In this document: piece after piece, positions 27,010 through 36,597 of the stretch
Layout: every line of letters starts with the position of its first letter
Position numbering within the stretch: position 1 is the stretch's first letter
Notes under the pieces: model-generated
Told to the model about the DNA's origin: nothing
Databases searched by the model: none
Seen by the model: only the letters and a program-made list of their open reading frames with translations
Origin: Leucobacter komagatae
GTDB taxonomy: Bacteria; Actinomycetota; Actinomycetes; Actinomycetales; Microbacteriaceae
Reading direction: 5' to 3'
Assembly (NCBI RefSeq): GCF_000834055.1
Contig: NZ_JXSQ01000002.1
Location: 1 to 64,000 of the forward strand
DNA length: 64,000 nucleotides
Program-made: the position numbers and the translations under genes

Positions 27010-27211
27010 ATTGACTGTGATCCGGCTATCACCGGGGAGTTTTCGGAAGAACAGCGCAACGCGCTCAGTAGAACCGGACGGGTGGCCCGTTATAGCTGAA
27101 TGAAGTGGTGTTGCCTTCGGGGAACGCAAGCCGGGTGGTACCGCGGGTTGTGAATCAATTCACACACTCGCCCCAGCGTGAGATTCGCGTGATGAGAAGG
27201 TACCGACACCC
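27010..27211 (+). promoter_or_regulatory. T-box riboswitch (ileS leader, translational type)
   Basis: Senses uncharged tRNA-Ile. The conserved T-box GGGTGGTACCGCG is at 27133-27145 with the acceptor-pairing bulge TGGT at 27136-27139. A very short Stem I (TCCG 27021-27024 with CGGA 27044-27047) presents ATC (27028-27030), an Ile codon, as the specifier. Instead of a terminator, GGGT-GGTACC (27133-27142) can pair with GGTACC and ACCC at 27199-27211, closing the Shine-Dalgarno GAGAAGG; a small hairpin (27149-27164) is nested inside. This fits the actinobacterial ultrashort-Stem I class controlling translation. Confidence 0.9.
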
Positions 27212-30200
27212 ATGAGCTATCCGAAGCAGTCAACTGGGAACCAGCACTCGACCGGCGAGGCAGCAGCCCCCGGCGCAGCGTTTGGTGTGAACCCGTCTCC
27301 GCGGCTCCCCGAGGTCGAACAGCGCGTGCTGTCGTTCTGGGACGCGGACGACACGTTCCGCACCTCTATTTCGCAGCGCGAGGGTCGCGAGGAATGGGTA
27401 TTCAACGACGGCCCCCCGTTCGCGAACGGCCTCCCGCACTACGGCCACCTGCTCACCGGCTACGCCAAGGATGTCTTCCCGCGGTTCCAGACCATGCGCG
27501 GTAAGAAAGTTGAACGCCGCTTTGGCTGGGACACCCACGGCCTCCCCGCGGAGCTCGAGGCGATGAAGCAGCTCGGCATCACCGAGAAGCGTGAGATCGA
27601 GGAAATGGGCGTCGCCGCCTTCAACGCGAAGGCGCGCGAGTCAGTGCTCGAGTACACGGAGGAGTGGGAAGAGTACGTCACGCGTCAGGCGCGCTGGGTC
27701 GATTTCGAGAACGACTACAAGACGCTCAACCTCGATTACATGGAGAGCGTCATCTGGGCGTTCAAGCAGCTGTACGACAAGGGTCTCGCCTACGAGGGTC
27801 AGCGGATCCTGCCCTACTGCTGGCGCGACGAGACCCCGCTGTCGAACCACGAGCTCCGCATGGACGACGACGTGTACCAGGAGCGCCAGGATCCCTCGGT
27901 CACCGTGACCTTCCCGTTCACCGGGGAGCGCGCGGAGGAGCTCGGTCTCGGTGGCGTCCGCGCCCTGGCGTGGACGACCACGCCGTGGACCCTGCCGACG
28001 AATGCCGCACTCGCGGTCGGCCCCGACATCACCTACGCCGTAGTACCTGCCGGGCCAGCTGGCGCCTCCGACGGGGGTGCCGCCGGCGAGGTGAGCTACC
28101 TCATCGCAGCGGATCTCGCTGGCAACTACGCCGCGGATCTCGGCTACGAGTCAGCGGATGCCCTGCGGGAGGCGATCACCTCGACCGTTGCCGGGGCAGA
28201 GCTGCTGGGCGTGCGCTACGCGCCGCTCTTTGATTACTTCGCCGACGCCGAGGTGTGGGGGACGGAGAACTACTGGCAGGTGCTCGTTGACGGCTACGTC
28301 ACGACCACCGATGGTACGGGCATCGTCCACCAGTCGCCGGCATACGGTGAGGACGACCACCGGCTCACGACGGCAGCCGGCATGCCGACGATCGTCAGCC
28401 TCGATGAGGGCGGCAAGTTCATCGCTTCCGTCACCGACGTCGCCGGCCAGCTGTGGATGGACGCGAACCGGCCGCTCATCCGCATGCTCAAGGCATCGGA
28501 TCGCCTGCTCCGCGAGCAGAGCTACCTGCACTCGTACCCGCACTGCTGGCGCTGCCGCAACCCGCTCATCTACCGGGCGGTGTCGAGCTGGTTCGTGCGC
28601 GTTACGGAATTCAAGGACCGCATGCTCGAGATCAACGAGCAGATCGACTGGGTGCCGGCGAATGTGAAGCACGGCCAGTTCGGCAAGTGGCTCGAGGGCG
28701 CGCGCGACTGGTCGATCAGCCGTAACCGCTACTGGGGCAGCCCGATCCCCGTCTGGCAGAGCGACAACCCCGAGTTCCCGCGCGAGGACGTTTACGGCTC
28801 CGTAGCGGAGCTCGAGGCCGACTTCGGCGAGCTGCCGCGTAACGAGGCCGGCGAGATCGACCTCCACCGCCCATACATCGACTCGCTCACGCGCCCGAAC
28901 CCAGACGATCCGAGCGGTAAGTCGACGATGCGCCGCATCGAGGACGTGCTCGACGTCTGGTTCGACTCCGGCTCCATGCCGTTCGCCCAGGCCCACTACC
29001 CGTTCGAGAACGTCGAGTGGTTTGAGAAGAGCCAGCCAGCCGACTTCATCGTCGAGTACATCGGGCAGACCCGCGGCTGGTTCTACGTGCAGCACGTCCT
29101 CGCGACCGCGCTGTTCGACCGGCCAGCATTCAAGAGCGTCATCAGCCACGGCATCGTGCTCGGCTCCGACGGCAACAAGATGTCGAAGAGCCTGCAGAAC
29201 TATCCAGACGTGAACGAGGTCTTCGACCGCGACGGCTCCGACGCGATGCGCTGGTTCCTCATGGCGTCGCCAGTCGTGCGCGGCGGCAACCTTGTCGTCA
29301 CGGAGGAGGGCATCCGGGAGGGCGTGCGCCAGTTCCTGCTGCCGCTCTGGAGCAGCTGGTACTTCTTCAGCCTGTACGCGAACGCCGATGGCATCGAAGC
29401 GGAGCGCCGCGTCGACTCCAGCGACCCGCTCGACCGCTACATCCTCGCGAAGACGGGCACGCTCGTTCGCGAGGTCGGCGACCATCTCGAGGGTCTCGAC
29501 ACAACCTCCGCCGCTGAGAAGCTTCGCGGCTTCGTTGAGGTGCTCACGAACTGGTACGTGCGCCGCTCGCGGGACCGCTTCTGGGAGGGCACGGCTGGCG
29601 AAAACGGCAAGGCGAGCAACAAGCAGGCCTTCGACACGCTCTTCACTGTGCTTGAGACGCTCACCCGCGTCGCCGCACCGATGGCACCGCTCGTCACGGA
29701 GGAGATCTGGCGGGGCCTGACCGGAGGTCGCTCCGTGCACCTCGCGGACTGGCCGGACGCCTCCGAGTTCCCGGTGGACGACGAGCTTGTCGCCGCGATG
29801 GATGAGGTGCGGCAGATCACGTCGCAGGCGCTCGCGCTGCGAAAGGCGAACAAGCTGCGCGTGCGGCTCCCGCTCGCCGAGCTCACCGTCGTGACCTCGC
29901 GCCCCGCAGCGCTTGAGCCGTTCGCCGATATCCTGCGTGACGAGCTCAACGTGAAGCATGTGCGGCTCGTCGAGGAGACCGAGACGAGCGCGGCCGACAA
30001 CGGTATCGTGCAGACCCTCGCGGTGAACGCCAGGGCAGCTGGTCCGCGCCTCGGCAAGCAGGTGCAGTTCGCGATCAAGGCAGCGAAGGCAGGCGACTGG
30101 AGCGAGGAGAACGGCGTCGTCGTAGCCGGCGGCATCGCCCTCGAGCCGCACGAGTACGAGCTCACACTGCAGGCCGGAAGCGGTGCGGGGGAGTCGGGCC

Positions 30201-30598
30201 CGGCAATCGCCCTCATCCAGGGCGGTGGCTTCGCGCTGCTTGAGACCGCGACTACGCCCGAGCTCGAAGCTGAGGGCGTCGCCCGCGACGCGATCCGCGG
30301 CATCCAGGAAGCACGCAAGAAGGCGGAGCTTGAGGTCAGCGACCGCATCGAGCTGCTCCTCACCGCGGCGCCGGAGCACGCCTCCGCACTCGAGACCCAC
30401 GCTGAACTCATCAAGAGCGAGACGCTCGCAACTGCGCTCGAGGTGACGGCAGTAGCCGATCCACACGCGGCGTCGGCGGCACCAGGCGCCTTCTCCACGC
30501 TGAGCGCAGCCCTGGGCGGCGAGAAGGCACCCCTCGCCATCACCGTCGTGCACCCCAACGCAACAGCCAACACCGATTCGAACGGAGCCTCACTGTGA
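27212..30598 (+). CDS. ileS: isoleucine--tRNA ligase (IleRS2-like)
   Basis: Class I synthetase of 1128 residues that charges tRNA-Ile. HIGH is HYGH (in [11 protein letters not shown], about residue 75), KMSKS is NKMSKSLQN, and zinc-binding [18 protein letters not shown] lies near 450. The long insertion and segments such as [19 protein letters not shown] mark the eukaryote-like IleRS2 class common in actinobacteria, which is generally less sensitive to mupirocin. Synthesis is under the T-box just upstream. The folC start overlaps the stop by 4 nt. The C-terminus carries an Ala/Thr-rich extension. Confidence 0.96.
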   Translation: MSYPKQSTGNQHSTGEAAAPGAAFGVNPSPRLPEVEQRVLSFWDADDTFRTSISQREGREEWVFNDGPPFANGLPHYGHLLTGYAKDVFPRFQTMRGKKVERRFGWDTHGLPAELEAMKQLGITEKREIEEMGVAAFNAKARESVLEYTEEWEEYVTRQARWVDFENDYKTLNLDYMESVIWAFKQLYDKGLAYEGQRILPYCWRDETPLSNHELRMDDDVYQERQDPSVTVTFPFTGERAEELGLGGVRALAWTTTPWTLPTNAALAVGPDITYAVVPAGPAGASDGGAAGEVSYLIAADLAGNYAADLGYESADALREAITSTVAGAELLGVRYAPLFDYFADAEVWGTENYWQVLVDGYVTTTDGTGIVHQSPAYGEDDHRLTTAAGMPTIVSLDEGGKFIASVTDVAGQLWMDANRPLIRMLKASDRLLREQSYLHSYPHCWRCRNPLIYRAVSSWFVRVTEFKDRMLEINEQIDWVPANVKHGQFGKWLEGARDWSISRNRYWGSPIPVWQSDNPEFPREDVYGSVAELEADFGELPRNEAGEIDLHRPYIDSLTRPNPDDPSGKSTMRRIEDVLDVWFDSGSMPFAQAHYPFENVEWFEKSQPADFIVEYIGQTRGWFYVQHVLATALFDRPAFKSVISHGIVLGSDGNKMSKSLQNYPDVNEVFDRDGSDAMRWFLMASPVVRGGNLVVTEEGIREGVRQFLLPLWSSWYFFSLYANADGIEAERRVDSSDPLDRYILAKTGTLVREVGDHLEGLDTTSAAEKLRGFVEVLTNWYVRRSRDRFWEGTAGENGKASNKQAFDTLFTVLETLTRVAAPMAPLVTEEIWRGLTGGRSVHLADWPDASEFPVDDELVAAMDEVRQITSQALALRKANKLRVRLPLAELTVVTSRPAALEPFADILRDELNVKHVRLVEETETSAADNGIVQTLAVNARAAGPRLGKQVQFAIKAAKAGDWSEENGVVVAGGIALEPHEYELTLQAGSGAGESGPAIALIQGGGFALLETATTPELEAEGVARDAIRGIQEARKKAELEVSDRIELLLTAAPEHASALETHAELIKSETLATALEVTAVADPHAASAAPGAFSTLSAALGGEKAPLAITVVHPNATANTDSNGASL

Positions 30599-31965
30599 GC
30601 CTCAACCAGCTGAGCGCCGCGGGCCAAGGCCCTGCCCAGCGCGTCTACGAGGCGCTCCTTGCCCGCGTGGGTGAGGCGAACCCTCGCCCGCGGATCGAGC
30701 CGGTGCGCCGTCTCGCGGAACTCGCCGGATCACCGCAGCTGTCGTACCCGGTCATTCAGGTGGCCGGTACGAACGGCAAGACATCGACGAGCCGTGCGAT
30801 CGAGTCCCTGCTCCGCGCCCACGGGCTGCGCACGGGGCTGTTCACGAGCCCGCACCTCGTCGACTTCACCGAGCGGTTCCAGCTCGACGGTTCACCCATT
30901 GATGCCGCGGCGCTCGCTGACGCGTGGGCAGAGCTTGGGCACCCACTCGCAGTTGTGGACGCTGAGCTCGAAGCCGCAGGCAACAGCAAGATCACGTTCT
31001 TTGAGGCGCTTGCCGTGCTTGCTTTCTCGGCCTTTGCCGATGCCCCCGTGGATGTCGCAGTCATCGAGGTTGGGATGGGAGGCGAGTGGGACGCGACGAA
31101 CATTGTCAACGCACAGGTTGCGGTGTTCACGCCAATCGGGCTCGACCACGTCGAGCATCTCGGGCCAGACACCCAGACCATCGCGCACACGAAGTCGCTC
31201 ATCATCAAGCAGGGTTCCACCGTGGTGAGCGCTGACCAGGATGTCGACGCGCTCGGCGAGATCGCCGATACCGCTGCCCAGTTTGGCGCACGGCTCTACG
31301 TGCAGGGCCGCGATTTTCACCTTGCGGAAGACAGGCTCGCAGTCGGCGGACGACAGCTCGACGTCGTTGGCATCACTGGCAACGCATACGATCCAGCGTT
31401 CGTTCCCCTCTACGGGCAGCACCAGGCTGAGAACACGACCCTTGCTATCGCCGCGGTCGAAGCATTCTTCGGCGGCGAGCGCCCCATCCCCGAGGAAGTG
31501 CTCGACGAGGGCCTCGCCCAGCTCACCTCTCCGGGACGGCTCCAGCTCATCGGCACCGACCCCATCGTCTATGTTGATGCTGCCCACAACCCGCACGGCG
31601 CCGAGGCGCTCGTGCGCGCGGTCACCGAGTCATTCTCGTTCGACGAGATTGCGCTCGTCACGGGCGTGCTCGAAGACAAAGACGCGCACGGGTTGCTGCA
31701 GACCCTCGCGCCAATCGCACACCAGGTATTCGTAACCGTCGTTGATTCGCCGCGGTCGCTCCCGGTCGATGAGCTTGCATCGATCGCGGAATCCGCAATC
31801 CCCGATACGCCGATCGAGGAACTCGCATCACTCCCGCTTGCGCTCGAGCGCGCGCGGAGCTGGGCGAGCGGTGCGGGTAACCGGGCAGTGCTCGTCGTAG
31901 GGTCAGTGCTGCTCGCAGGCGAGGCCATCACCCAGTCACGCTCCGAACGTTGGGGCACAGCTTGA
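30595..31965 (+). CDS. folC: bifunctional dihydrofolate/folylpolyglutamate synthase
   Basis: Mur-ligase-like ATP-dependent enzyme that adds glutamate to folates; 456 residues. The P-loop is [18 protein letters not shown] (about 55-72), followed by the folate-binding [16 protein letters not shown], the metal site around [14 protein letters not shown] and the C-terminal domain motif [15 protein letters not shown]. The GTG start overlaps the ileS stop (GTGA), an arrangement common in actinobacteria, so it depends on ileS translation. The DUF4233 gene follows 14 nt later. Confidence 0.94.
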   Translation: MSLNQLSAAGQGPAQRVYEALLARVGEANPRPRIEPVRRLAELAGSPQLSYPVIQVAGTNGKTSTSRAIESLLRAHGLRTGLFTSPHLVDFTERFQLDGSPIDAAALADAWAELGHPLAVVDAELEAAGNSKITFFEALAVLAFSAFADAPVDVAVIEVGMGGEWDATNIVNAQVAVFTPIGLDHVEHLGPDTQTIAHTKSLIIKQGSTVVSADQDVDALGEIADTAAQFGARLYVQGRDFHLAEDRLAVGGRQLDVVGITGNAYDPAFVPLYGQHQAENTTLAIAAVEAFFGGERPIPEEVLDEGLAQLTSPGRLQLIGTDPIVYVDAAHNPHGAEALVRAVTESFSFDEIALVTGVLEDKDAHGLLQTLAPIAHQVFVTVVDSPRSLPVDELASIAESAIPDTPIEELASLPLALERARSWASGAGNRAVLVVGSVLLAGEAITQSRSERWGTA

Positions 31966-31979
31966 GCGAGGGGAACAGC

Positions 31980-32459
31980 ATGAGTAATCAGCCAGCCAAC
32001 CGGCCAGGTGCTTCGAGCGGCAACGACGACGAAGAGCTTGTGCTGTCGCCGTCGGAGGCCGCAGCGCACGACTCGGCGATGCGCATCTCAGGCGCGCGCA
32101 GCGGTGAGCGATCAACGCGCAAGGCGCTCGCATCCATCGTGCTCGGCTTCGAGCTGATTATCGTCGTGCTCATTGGGCTCACGATCTTCGGCCTCGGCAT
32201 TACCGATCCACGTTGGCTTGGCCTCGTCATCGGTGGTGTGCTCGCACTGTTGTGCGTCGTGTCGCTCGGCACGATCCGCTTCGGTGAGGTCGGCATCTGG
32301 CTGGGCTGGGTCACGCACGTACTCATGCTCGCGACCGCGTTCATTTTGCCAGCCGCGCTCTTCGTTGGCGCAATCTTCACCGCGTTGTGGATCTACTGCA
32401 TCGTGCGCGGCGCGAAGATTGACCGCGACAATGCGGCGCTCTGGGCGCAGGGCGCCTAA
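31980..32459 (+). CDS. DUF4233 domain-containing membrane protein
   Basis: A 159-residue membrane protein of unknown function. About 45 hydrophilic residues are followed by four hydrophobic segments (around ASIVLGFELIIVVLIGLTIF, WLGLVIGGVLALLCVVSL, the segment VGIWLGWVTHVLMLATAFIL and PAALFVGAIFTALWIYCI). Position between folC and ndk is the standard one for DUF4233 in actinobacteria and supports the name. The ATG at 31980 has GAGGGG upstream. Confidence 0.85.
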   Translation: MSNQPANRPGASSGNDDEELVLSPSEAAAHDSAMRISGARSGERSTRKALASIVLGFELIIVVLIGLTIFGLGITDPRWLGLVIGGVLALLCVVSLGTIRFGEVGIWLGWVTHVLMLATAFILPAALFVGAIFTALWIYCIVRGAKIDRDNAALWAQGA

Positions 32460-32528
32460 GCCATAACCCATTCACCGTGTGTCACTACACTGGTGACCGC
32501 AGTACTCACATCTCATACAGGAGCATTC

Positions 32529-32945
32529 ATGTCGACCGAGCAAACCCTCATCCTTGTTAAGCCTGACGGAGTCGCCCGCGGCCTGAGCGGGGAGATCCTC
32601 CGCCGCATCGAGGCGAAGGGCTACCGCGTCACCGGGCTGCGAATGCTCACACCAACGCGTGAGCTCCTCGCGGCGCACTATGAAGAGCACGAGGGCAAGC
32701 CGTTCTACGAGCCGCTCATCGAGTTCATGAGCTCGGGGCCGGTCGTCGCGGTGCGCGCTGAGGGCGAGCGCGTCATCGAGGGCTTCCGCTCGATCGCGGG
32801 CGCGACCGACCCGACCGTTGCCGCCCCGGGAACCATCCGTGGCGATCTCGGCCGTGACTGGGGTCTCGCCGTGCAGCAGAACCTCGTCCATGGCTCGGAC
32901 TCAACGCTTTCAGCCGAGCGCGAGCTTGGCCTCTGGTTCAGCTAG
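32529..32945 (+). CDS. ndk: nucleoside diphosphate kinase
   Basis: Transfers the gamma phosphate between nucleoside tri- and diphosphates; 138 residues, normal length. The phospho-accepting histidine is H121 in NLVHGSDS, and the N-terminal TLILVKPDGVARGL is canonical. ATG 32529 is chosen (CAGGAG 5-10 nt upstream); the frame 12 codons further up is not conserved. TACACT at 32486-32491 may be its own -10. A strong terminator follows. Confidence 0.96.
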   Translation: MSTEQTLILVKPDGVARGLSGEILRRIEAKGYRVTGLRMLTPTRELLAAHYEEHEGKPFYEPLIEFMSSGPVVAVRAEGERVIEGFRSIAGATDPTVAAPGTIRGDLGRDWGLAVQQNLVHGSDSTLSAERELGLWFS

Positions 32946-32982
32946 CCAGCTGACCTGCGCTCCGCGCATCGGCGCTTGCGCA

Positions 32983-33030
32983 CGGCGACGGCCCGTACCC
33001 CCGGTGGGGTGCGGGCCGTCGCCGTTGTGT
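32983..33030 (+). terminator. Terminator after ndk
   Basis: A 19-bp stem with one G-T (32983-33001 with 33006-33024) and a CGGT loop, followed by TTGTGT. Confidence 0.8.
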
Positions 33031-33092
33031 ACCGGGCGCGTGCCGGGCTCGCGTGGCCGGGTGCGTGCCGGGCCAGCAGAGCGCCCGTTCGC

Positions 33093-33104
33093 TAGGGTGG
33101 AGAC
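33093..33104 (+). promoter_or_regulatory. Leaderless promoter of the EndoIII-like gene
   Basis: TAGGGT at 33093-33098 lies 6 nt before the GTG at 33105. GGAGA between them could alternatively act as a weak ribosome site. Confidence 0.4.
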
Positions 33105-33734
33105 GTGCTCCAGCTTCGCGGCGTCTACGACGCTCTCACCGCCGATCTAGGCAGGCAGGCGTGGTGGCCGGCCGATACCCCGTTCGAGATGATGCTCGGC
33201 GCAATCCTCGTGCAAAACACGCGCTGGCACAACGTCACCCTCGCAGTCCCGCGCCTGGAAGCTGCCGGGCTACTTGAGGCTGCGCGCTGGCGTGACGCGA
33301 GCGACGCGACGGTGCTGGAGGCGATCCACCCATGCGGATTCCACCGCGCGAAGCTGCGTTCGACACGGGCGCTCGCAGACTGGTACGTCGCAGAGGGCGA
33401 GGCTGAGCTGCAGCGCCCCGAAACGTCCGACGGCGCGCTACGGGAACGGCTCCTGACGCTACCGGGGGTCGGGCACGAGACCGCCGACGCGATCCTGCTG
33501 TACGCCTTCGACAGGCCCGTGTTCGTCTACGACGCGTACGCCAGGCGGATGCTCGAAGCGCTCTGGGGCGTGCCGAACCGCACGTATGTTGCCGCTGAGC
33601 GCGCGCACGCCGAGCGGGTCGCGGCCGCGGCGTTCAGCCTTGACGAGCAGCAGCAGCTCCACGCCCTCATCGACGAATACGGCAAACTCGTCGCCGGCGG
33701 CGAGCGCCGCTGGGAGCAACTCGCTGGCGTCTGA
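33105..33734 (+). CDS. endonuclease III-like HhH-GPD protein
   Basis: A 209-residue DNA glycosylase-fold protein. The helix-hairpin-helix is LLTLPGVGHETADAILLYAF, followed by the conserved Asp in VYDAYARRML. The position of the catalytic lysine of bifunctional EndoIII (PGVGxKTA) is Glu here (PGVGHETA), and the C-terminal cysteines for the 4Fe-4S cluster are absent. It is therefore more like the cluster-free EndoIII-related proteins (N-terminal WWPADTPFEMMLGAILVQNT is typical of them) and would be at most a monofunctional glycosylase. Substrate unknown. Convergent with ilvD. Confidence 0.8.
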   Translation: MLQLRGVYDALTADLGRQAWWPADTPFEMMLGAILVQNTRWHNVTLAVPRLEAAGLLEAARWRDASDATVLEAIHPCGFHRAKLRSTRALADWYVAEGEAELQRPETSDGALRERLLTLPGVGHETADAILLYAFDRPVFVYDAYARRMLEALWGVPNRTYVAAERAHAERVAAAAFSLDEQQQLHALIDEYGKLVAGGERRWEQLAGV

Positions 33735-33753
33735 GGGGCTTACGGCTGAAGTA

Positions 33754-33782
33754 GGCGGGCCGGGCTCGCTGCCTGACCCGCC
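33754..33782. terminator. Probable terminator between convergent genes
   Basis: A 12-bp stem with one mismatch and one G-T (33754-33765 with 33771-33782) between the EndoIII-like gene and ilvD. Confidence 0.45.
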
Positions 33783-33796
33783 CACTCGTTCGCGCG

Positions 33797-35665
33797 TTAG
33801 AACGTGTCCGGGATGACCCGCACGGCGCCCTTGTCCGCCGACTGCGCGAACGCGGCGTAGGCCCGGAGCGCGTCTGACACGACCCGCTCGCGGTTCTTCG
33901 GGCGGTAACCGGTGCCCGCCTCCAGCGCCGCGCGGCGGCGCGCGAGCTCCTCCTCGCCTACCTCGAGCGTGAGCGCACGGGTTGGGATATCGATCGAGAT
34001 GATGTCGCCGTCCTCGACGAGCGCGATCACGCCACCGCTCGCTGCCTCGGGGGAGACGTGCCCGATCGAGAGGCCCGACGTGCCGCCGGAGAAGCGGCCG
34101 TCGGTGATGAGCGCGCACTGCTTGCCGAGGCCGCGGCCCTTGAGGAACGATGTCGGGTAGAGCATTTCCTGCATACCTGGCCCGCCCTTCGGGCCCTCGT
34201 AGCGGATCACGACGACGTCGCCGGCAGCGACCTGCTTGTTGAGGATCTTCTCGACGGCCTCGTCCTGTGACTCGCACACAACGGCAGGCCCCGAGAACGT
34301 CCAGATCGACTCGTCGACGCCTGCGGTCTTCACGACCGCGCCGTCGACGGCGATGTTCCCGCGAAGCACCGCGAGGCCGCCGTCCTTCGAGTAGGCGTGC
34401 TCGACCGAGTGGATGCAGCCGTTCGCCTGATCGAGGTCGAGCTCGCGCCAGCGCTCGGACTGGGAGAACGCGGTCGACGAGCGCACACCGCCAGGGGCCG
34501 CGTGCCAGAGCTCGAACGCCTCATCGGAGGCCTTGCCGCCGCGCACGTCCCACTCGTCGAGCCACTCACCGAGCGTCTGCGAGTGCACCGTGTGCACGTT
34601 CTCGTCGAGCAGCCCGCCCCGCCGCAGCTCACCGAGCAGCGCCGGGATGCCGCCTGCGCGGTGCACGTCCTCCATGTAGTAGGTCTTGCCGTTCGCAACG
34701 TTGGGTGCGACCTTCGCGAGGCACGGCACACGGCGCGACACCTCGTCGATCTCGTCGAGCCCGAAATTCACGCCCGCCTCGTGCGCGGCGGCGAGGAGGT
34801 GGAGGATCGTGTTCGTCGATCCACCCATCGCGATGTCGAGCGCCATCGCGTTGCCGAACGCCTCCGGCGTCGCAATGTTGCGGGGGAGGACGCTGTAGTC
34901 ATCGTCGTCGTAGTGACGGCGCGTGATGTCGACGATCGTCTTGCCCGCGTTCTCGTAGAGCGCCTTGCGTGCGGTGTGTGTTGCGAGCGTCGAGCCGTTG
35001 CCCGGCAGCGCGAGCCCCATGGCCTCGGTGAGGCAGTTCATCGAGTTCGCGGTGAACATGCCCGAGCACGAGCCGCACGTCGGGCAGGCCGACTCCTCGA
35101 TCTTGAGCATGTCCTCGTCTGAAATCTCGTCGTTGACGGCGTCGGAGATCGCGTCGACGAGGTCGAGCGTGCGCACCATGCCGTTCGCGAGCACCGCACG
35201 CCCCGACTCCATCGGCCCGCCAGAGACGAACACGGTCGGGATGTTGAGTCGGAGCGCCGCGAGCAGCATGCCCGGGGTGATCTTGTCGCAGTTCGAGATG
35301 CAGATGAGCGCGTCAGCACAGTGAGCGTTCACCATGTACTCGACCGAGTCCGCGATGAGGTCGCGCGAGGGCAGCGAGTAGAGCATGCCGCCGTGGCCCA
35401 TCGCGATGCCGTCGTCGACCGCGATCGTGTTGAACTCGCGTGGGATCCCGCCAGCCTCGAGGATCGCGTCGGAGACGATCCGCCCGACAGGCGCGAGGTG
35501 CGTGTGGCCAGGCACGAACTCGGTGAAGGAGTTCGCGACGGCGATGATGGGCTTGCGACCGAGATCGGCACCGTTGACGCCGGCGGCCCGCAGCAGTGCG
35601 CGGGCTCCTGCCATGTTGCGTCCGTGGGTGACCGTGAATGAGCGATAGGTGGGCATGGTACCCAT
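33797..35665 (-). CDS. ilvD: dihydroxy-acid dehydratase
   Basis: Fe-S enzyme of branched-chain amino acid and pantothenate synthesis that dehydrates 2,3-dihydroxy acids; 622 residues, normal length. The cluster-ligand regions [11 protein letters not shown] and [16 protein letters not shown] are intact, and the N-terminus [20 protein letters not shown] is typical. Two in-frame ATGs lie 9 nt apart (35665 and 35656); homology favours the second, and neither has a strong RBS. Downstream is a probable terminator; upstream is a divergent XRE regulator sharing a palindromic promoter region, which may control it. Confidence 0.94.
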   Translation of the reverse strand: MGTMPTYRSFTVTHGRNMAGARALLRAAGVNGADLGRKPIIAVANSFTEFVPGHTHLAPVGRIVSDAILEAGGIPREFNTIAVDDGIAMGHGGMLYSLPSRDLIADSVEYMVNAHCADALICISNCDKITPGMLLAALRLNIPTVFVSGGPMESGRAVLANGMVRTLDLVDAISDAVNDEISDEDMLKIEESACPTCGSCSGMFTANSMNCLTEAMGLALPGNGSTLATHTARKALYENAGKTIVDITRRHYDDDDYSVLPRNIATPEAFGNAMALDIAMGGSTNTILHLLAAAHEAGVNFGLDEIDEVSRRVPCLAKVAPNVANGKTYYMEDVHRAGGIPALLGELRRGGLLDENVHTVHSQTLGEWLDEWDVRGGKASDEAFELWHAAPGGVRSSTAFSQSERWRELDLDQANGCIHSVEHAYSKDGGLAVLRGNIAVDGAVVKTAGVDESIWTFSGPAVVCESQDEAVEKILNKQVAAGDVVVIRYEGPKGGPGMQEMLYPTSFLKGRGLGKQCALITDGRFSGGTSGLSIGHVSPEAASGGVIALVEDGDIISIDIPTRALTLEVGEEELARRRAALEAGTGYRPKNRERVVSDALRAYAAFAQSADKGAVRVIPDTF

Positions 35666-35700
35666 TCAGCCACATCGCGCACGCGCGTAACAGAGACCGT

Positions 35701-35730
35701 TAGTACTAGTACTCACGGTACTATGAACGA
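35701..35730. promoter_or_regulatory. Palindromic operator region between ilvD and the XRE regulator
   Basis: TAGTAC occurs twice in tandem (35701-35706, 35707-35712), forming the perfect palindrome AGTACTAGTACT (35702-35713), and GTACTA (35718-35723) is its inverted copy after 5 nt. The last repeat overlaps TACTAT (35719-35724), a -10 exactly 6 nt before the regulator GTG at 35731. Confidence 0.6.
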
Positions 35731-36528
35731 GTGATCCGACCCCGTACCGCAAGAGGCGAGCAGCTTGGCGAGTTCCTCACCGCGCGACGGCGCGCACAGC
35801 TTCGAGCCGAACTCGGTCTGCCACCAGGAAGCAGGCGGAGCGAGCGCGGGCTAAGCCGAGAAGAAGTCGCCACGCTCGCTGGCATCAGCGTGAGCTGGTA
35901 CACCTGGCTCGAGCAGGGCCGGGACATCAACGCATCGCAGCAGGTGCTTGGTGCAATCGCGAGGGTGCTGAAACTCACGGAGTCGGAGGTTGACTACGTG
36001 TTCGCGCTTGCCGGGCCCGGGCGGGAGGTCACCCCGCAGTTGCCGGACACGCCCCCTGAGCACCTCCTCAACCTCATCCGAGCCATGAGCTTTCCCGCCT
36101 TCATCCTCGCGAGCGATTGGACGATCGTCGGGTGGAATGCCGGCTACGAGTGGCTCTACGGGCCAATCGCGACGACCGCACCGGAAGAACGCAACCTGCT
36201 CCGGCTCATCTATCTCGACGGCAGGATCCGCGCGCTGCTTCCGAACTGGGAGCGAGACAGCAGGAATTTCCTTGCCGAGTTCCGCGCGGAGTCGGGCGTT
36301 CGTCTGAGCTCGGAGCGGCACAGCGCGCTCGTCGGGGCCCTCATCGAGCAGAGCGACGACTTTCGCGAGCAGTGGGCGGAGCACGCGGTAGGGAGATTCA
36401 CCTCGCGGAAGCGAACCTTCGTCCACCCCGTAGCCGGTGAGCTGGTGTTCGAGCACCACCGCCTCGTCCCAAGCGATGCGTCCGAGCTGCACGTCGTCAT
36501 CTACGCACCGGTCACCCAGGTGGATTGA
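35731..36528 (+). CDS. XRE-type regulator with MmyB-like ligand-binding domain
   Basis: A 265-residue regulator. The N-terminal HTH_XRE is at about 10-85 (SREEVATLAGISVSWYTWLE as recognition region), followed by a MmyB-like PAS-related domain (WTIVGWNAGYEWLYG, LLRLIYLDGRIRALLPNW, ending VHPVAGELVFEHHRL), a combination common in actinobacteria and thought to bind fatty-acid-like ligands. The GTG 35731 start has a -10 (TACTAT) 6 nt upstream, so the mRNA is probably leaderless. The palindromes around this promoter suggest autoregulation and perhaps control of divergent ilvD. Confidence 0.88.
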   Translation: MIRPRTARGEQLGEFLTARRRAQLRAELGLPPGSRRSERGLSREEVATLAGISVSWYTWLEQGRDINASQQVLGAIARVLKLTESEVDYVFALAGPGREVTPQLPDTPPEHLLNLIRAMSFPAFILASDWTIVGWNAGYEWLYGPIATTAPEERNLLRLIYLDGRIRALLPNWERDSRNFLAEFRAESGVRLSSERHSALVGALIEQSDDFREQWAEHAVGRFTSRKRTFVHPVAGELVFEHHRLVPSDASELHVVIYAPVTQVD

Positions 36529-36585
36529 GCGAGCAACACACCCAAGCGCGCAGCCCCGTGTGGCGGCGCTGTCGGTGGGTGCCGG

Positions 36586-36597
36586 TAGCGTTGTCGC
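36586..36597 (+). promoter_or_regulatory. Leaderless promoter of the YcaQ-like gene
   Basis: TAGCGT at 36586-36591 lies 6 nt before the ATG at 36598, with no Shine-Dalgarno between. Confidence 0.45.

Noticed and set aside
28151-30553. 800-codon open frame antisense to ileS
   Set aside because: It mirrors the codon structure of ileS in GC-rich DNA, is rich in Arg, Val, Leu and His, and has no family features or ribosome binding site.
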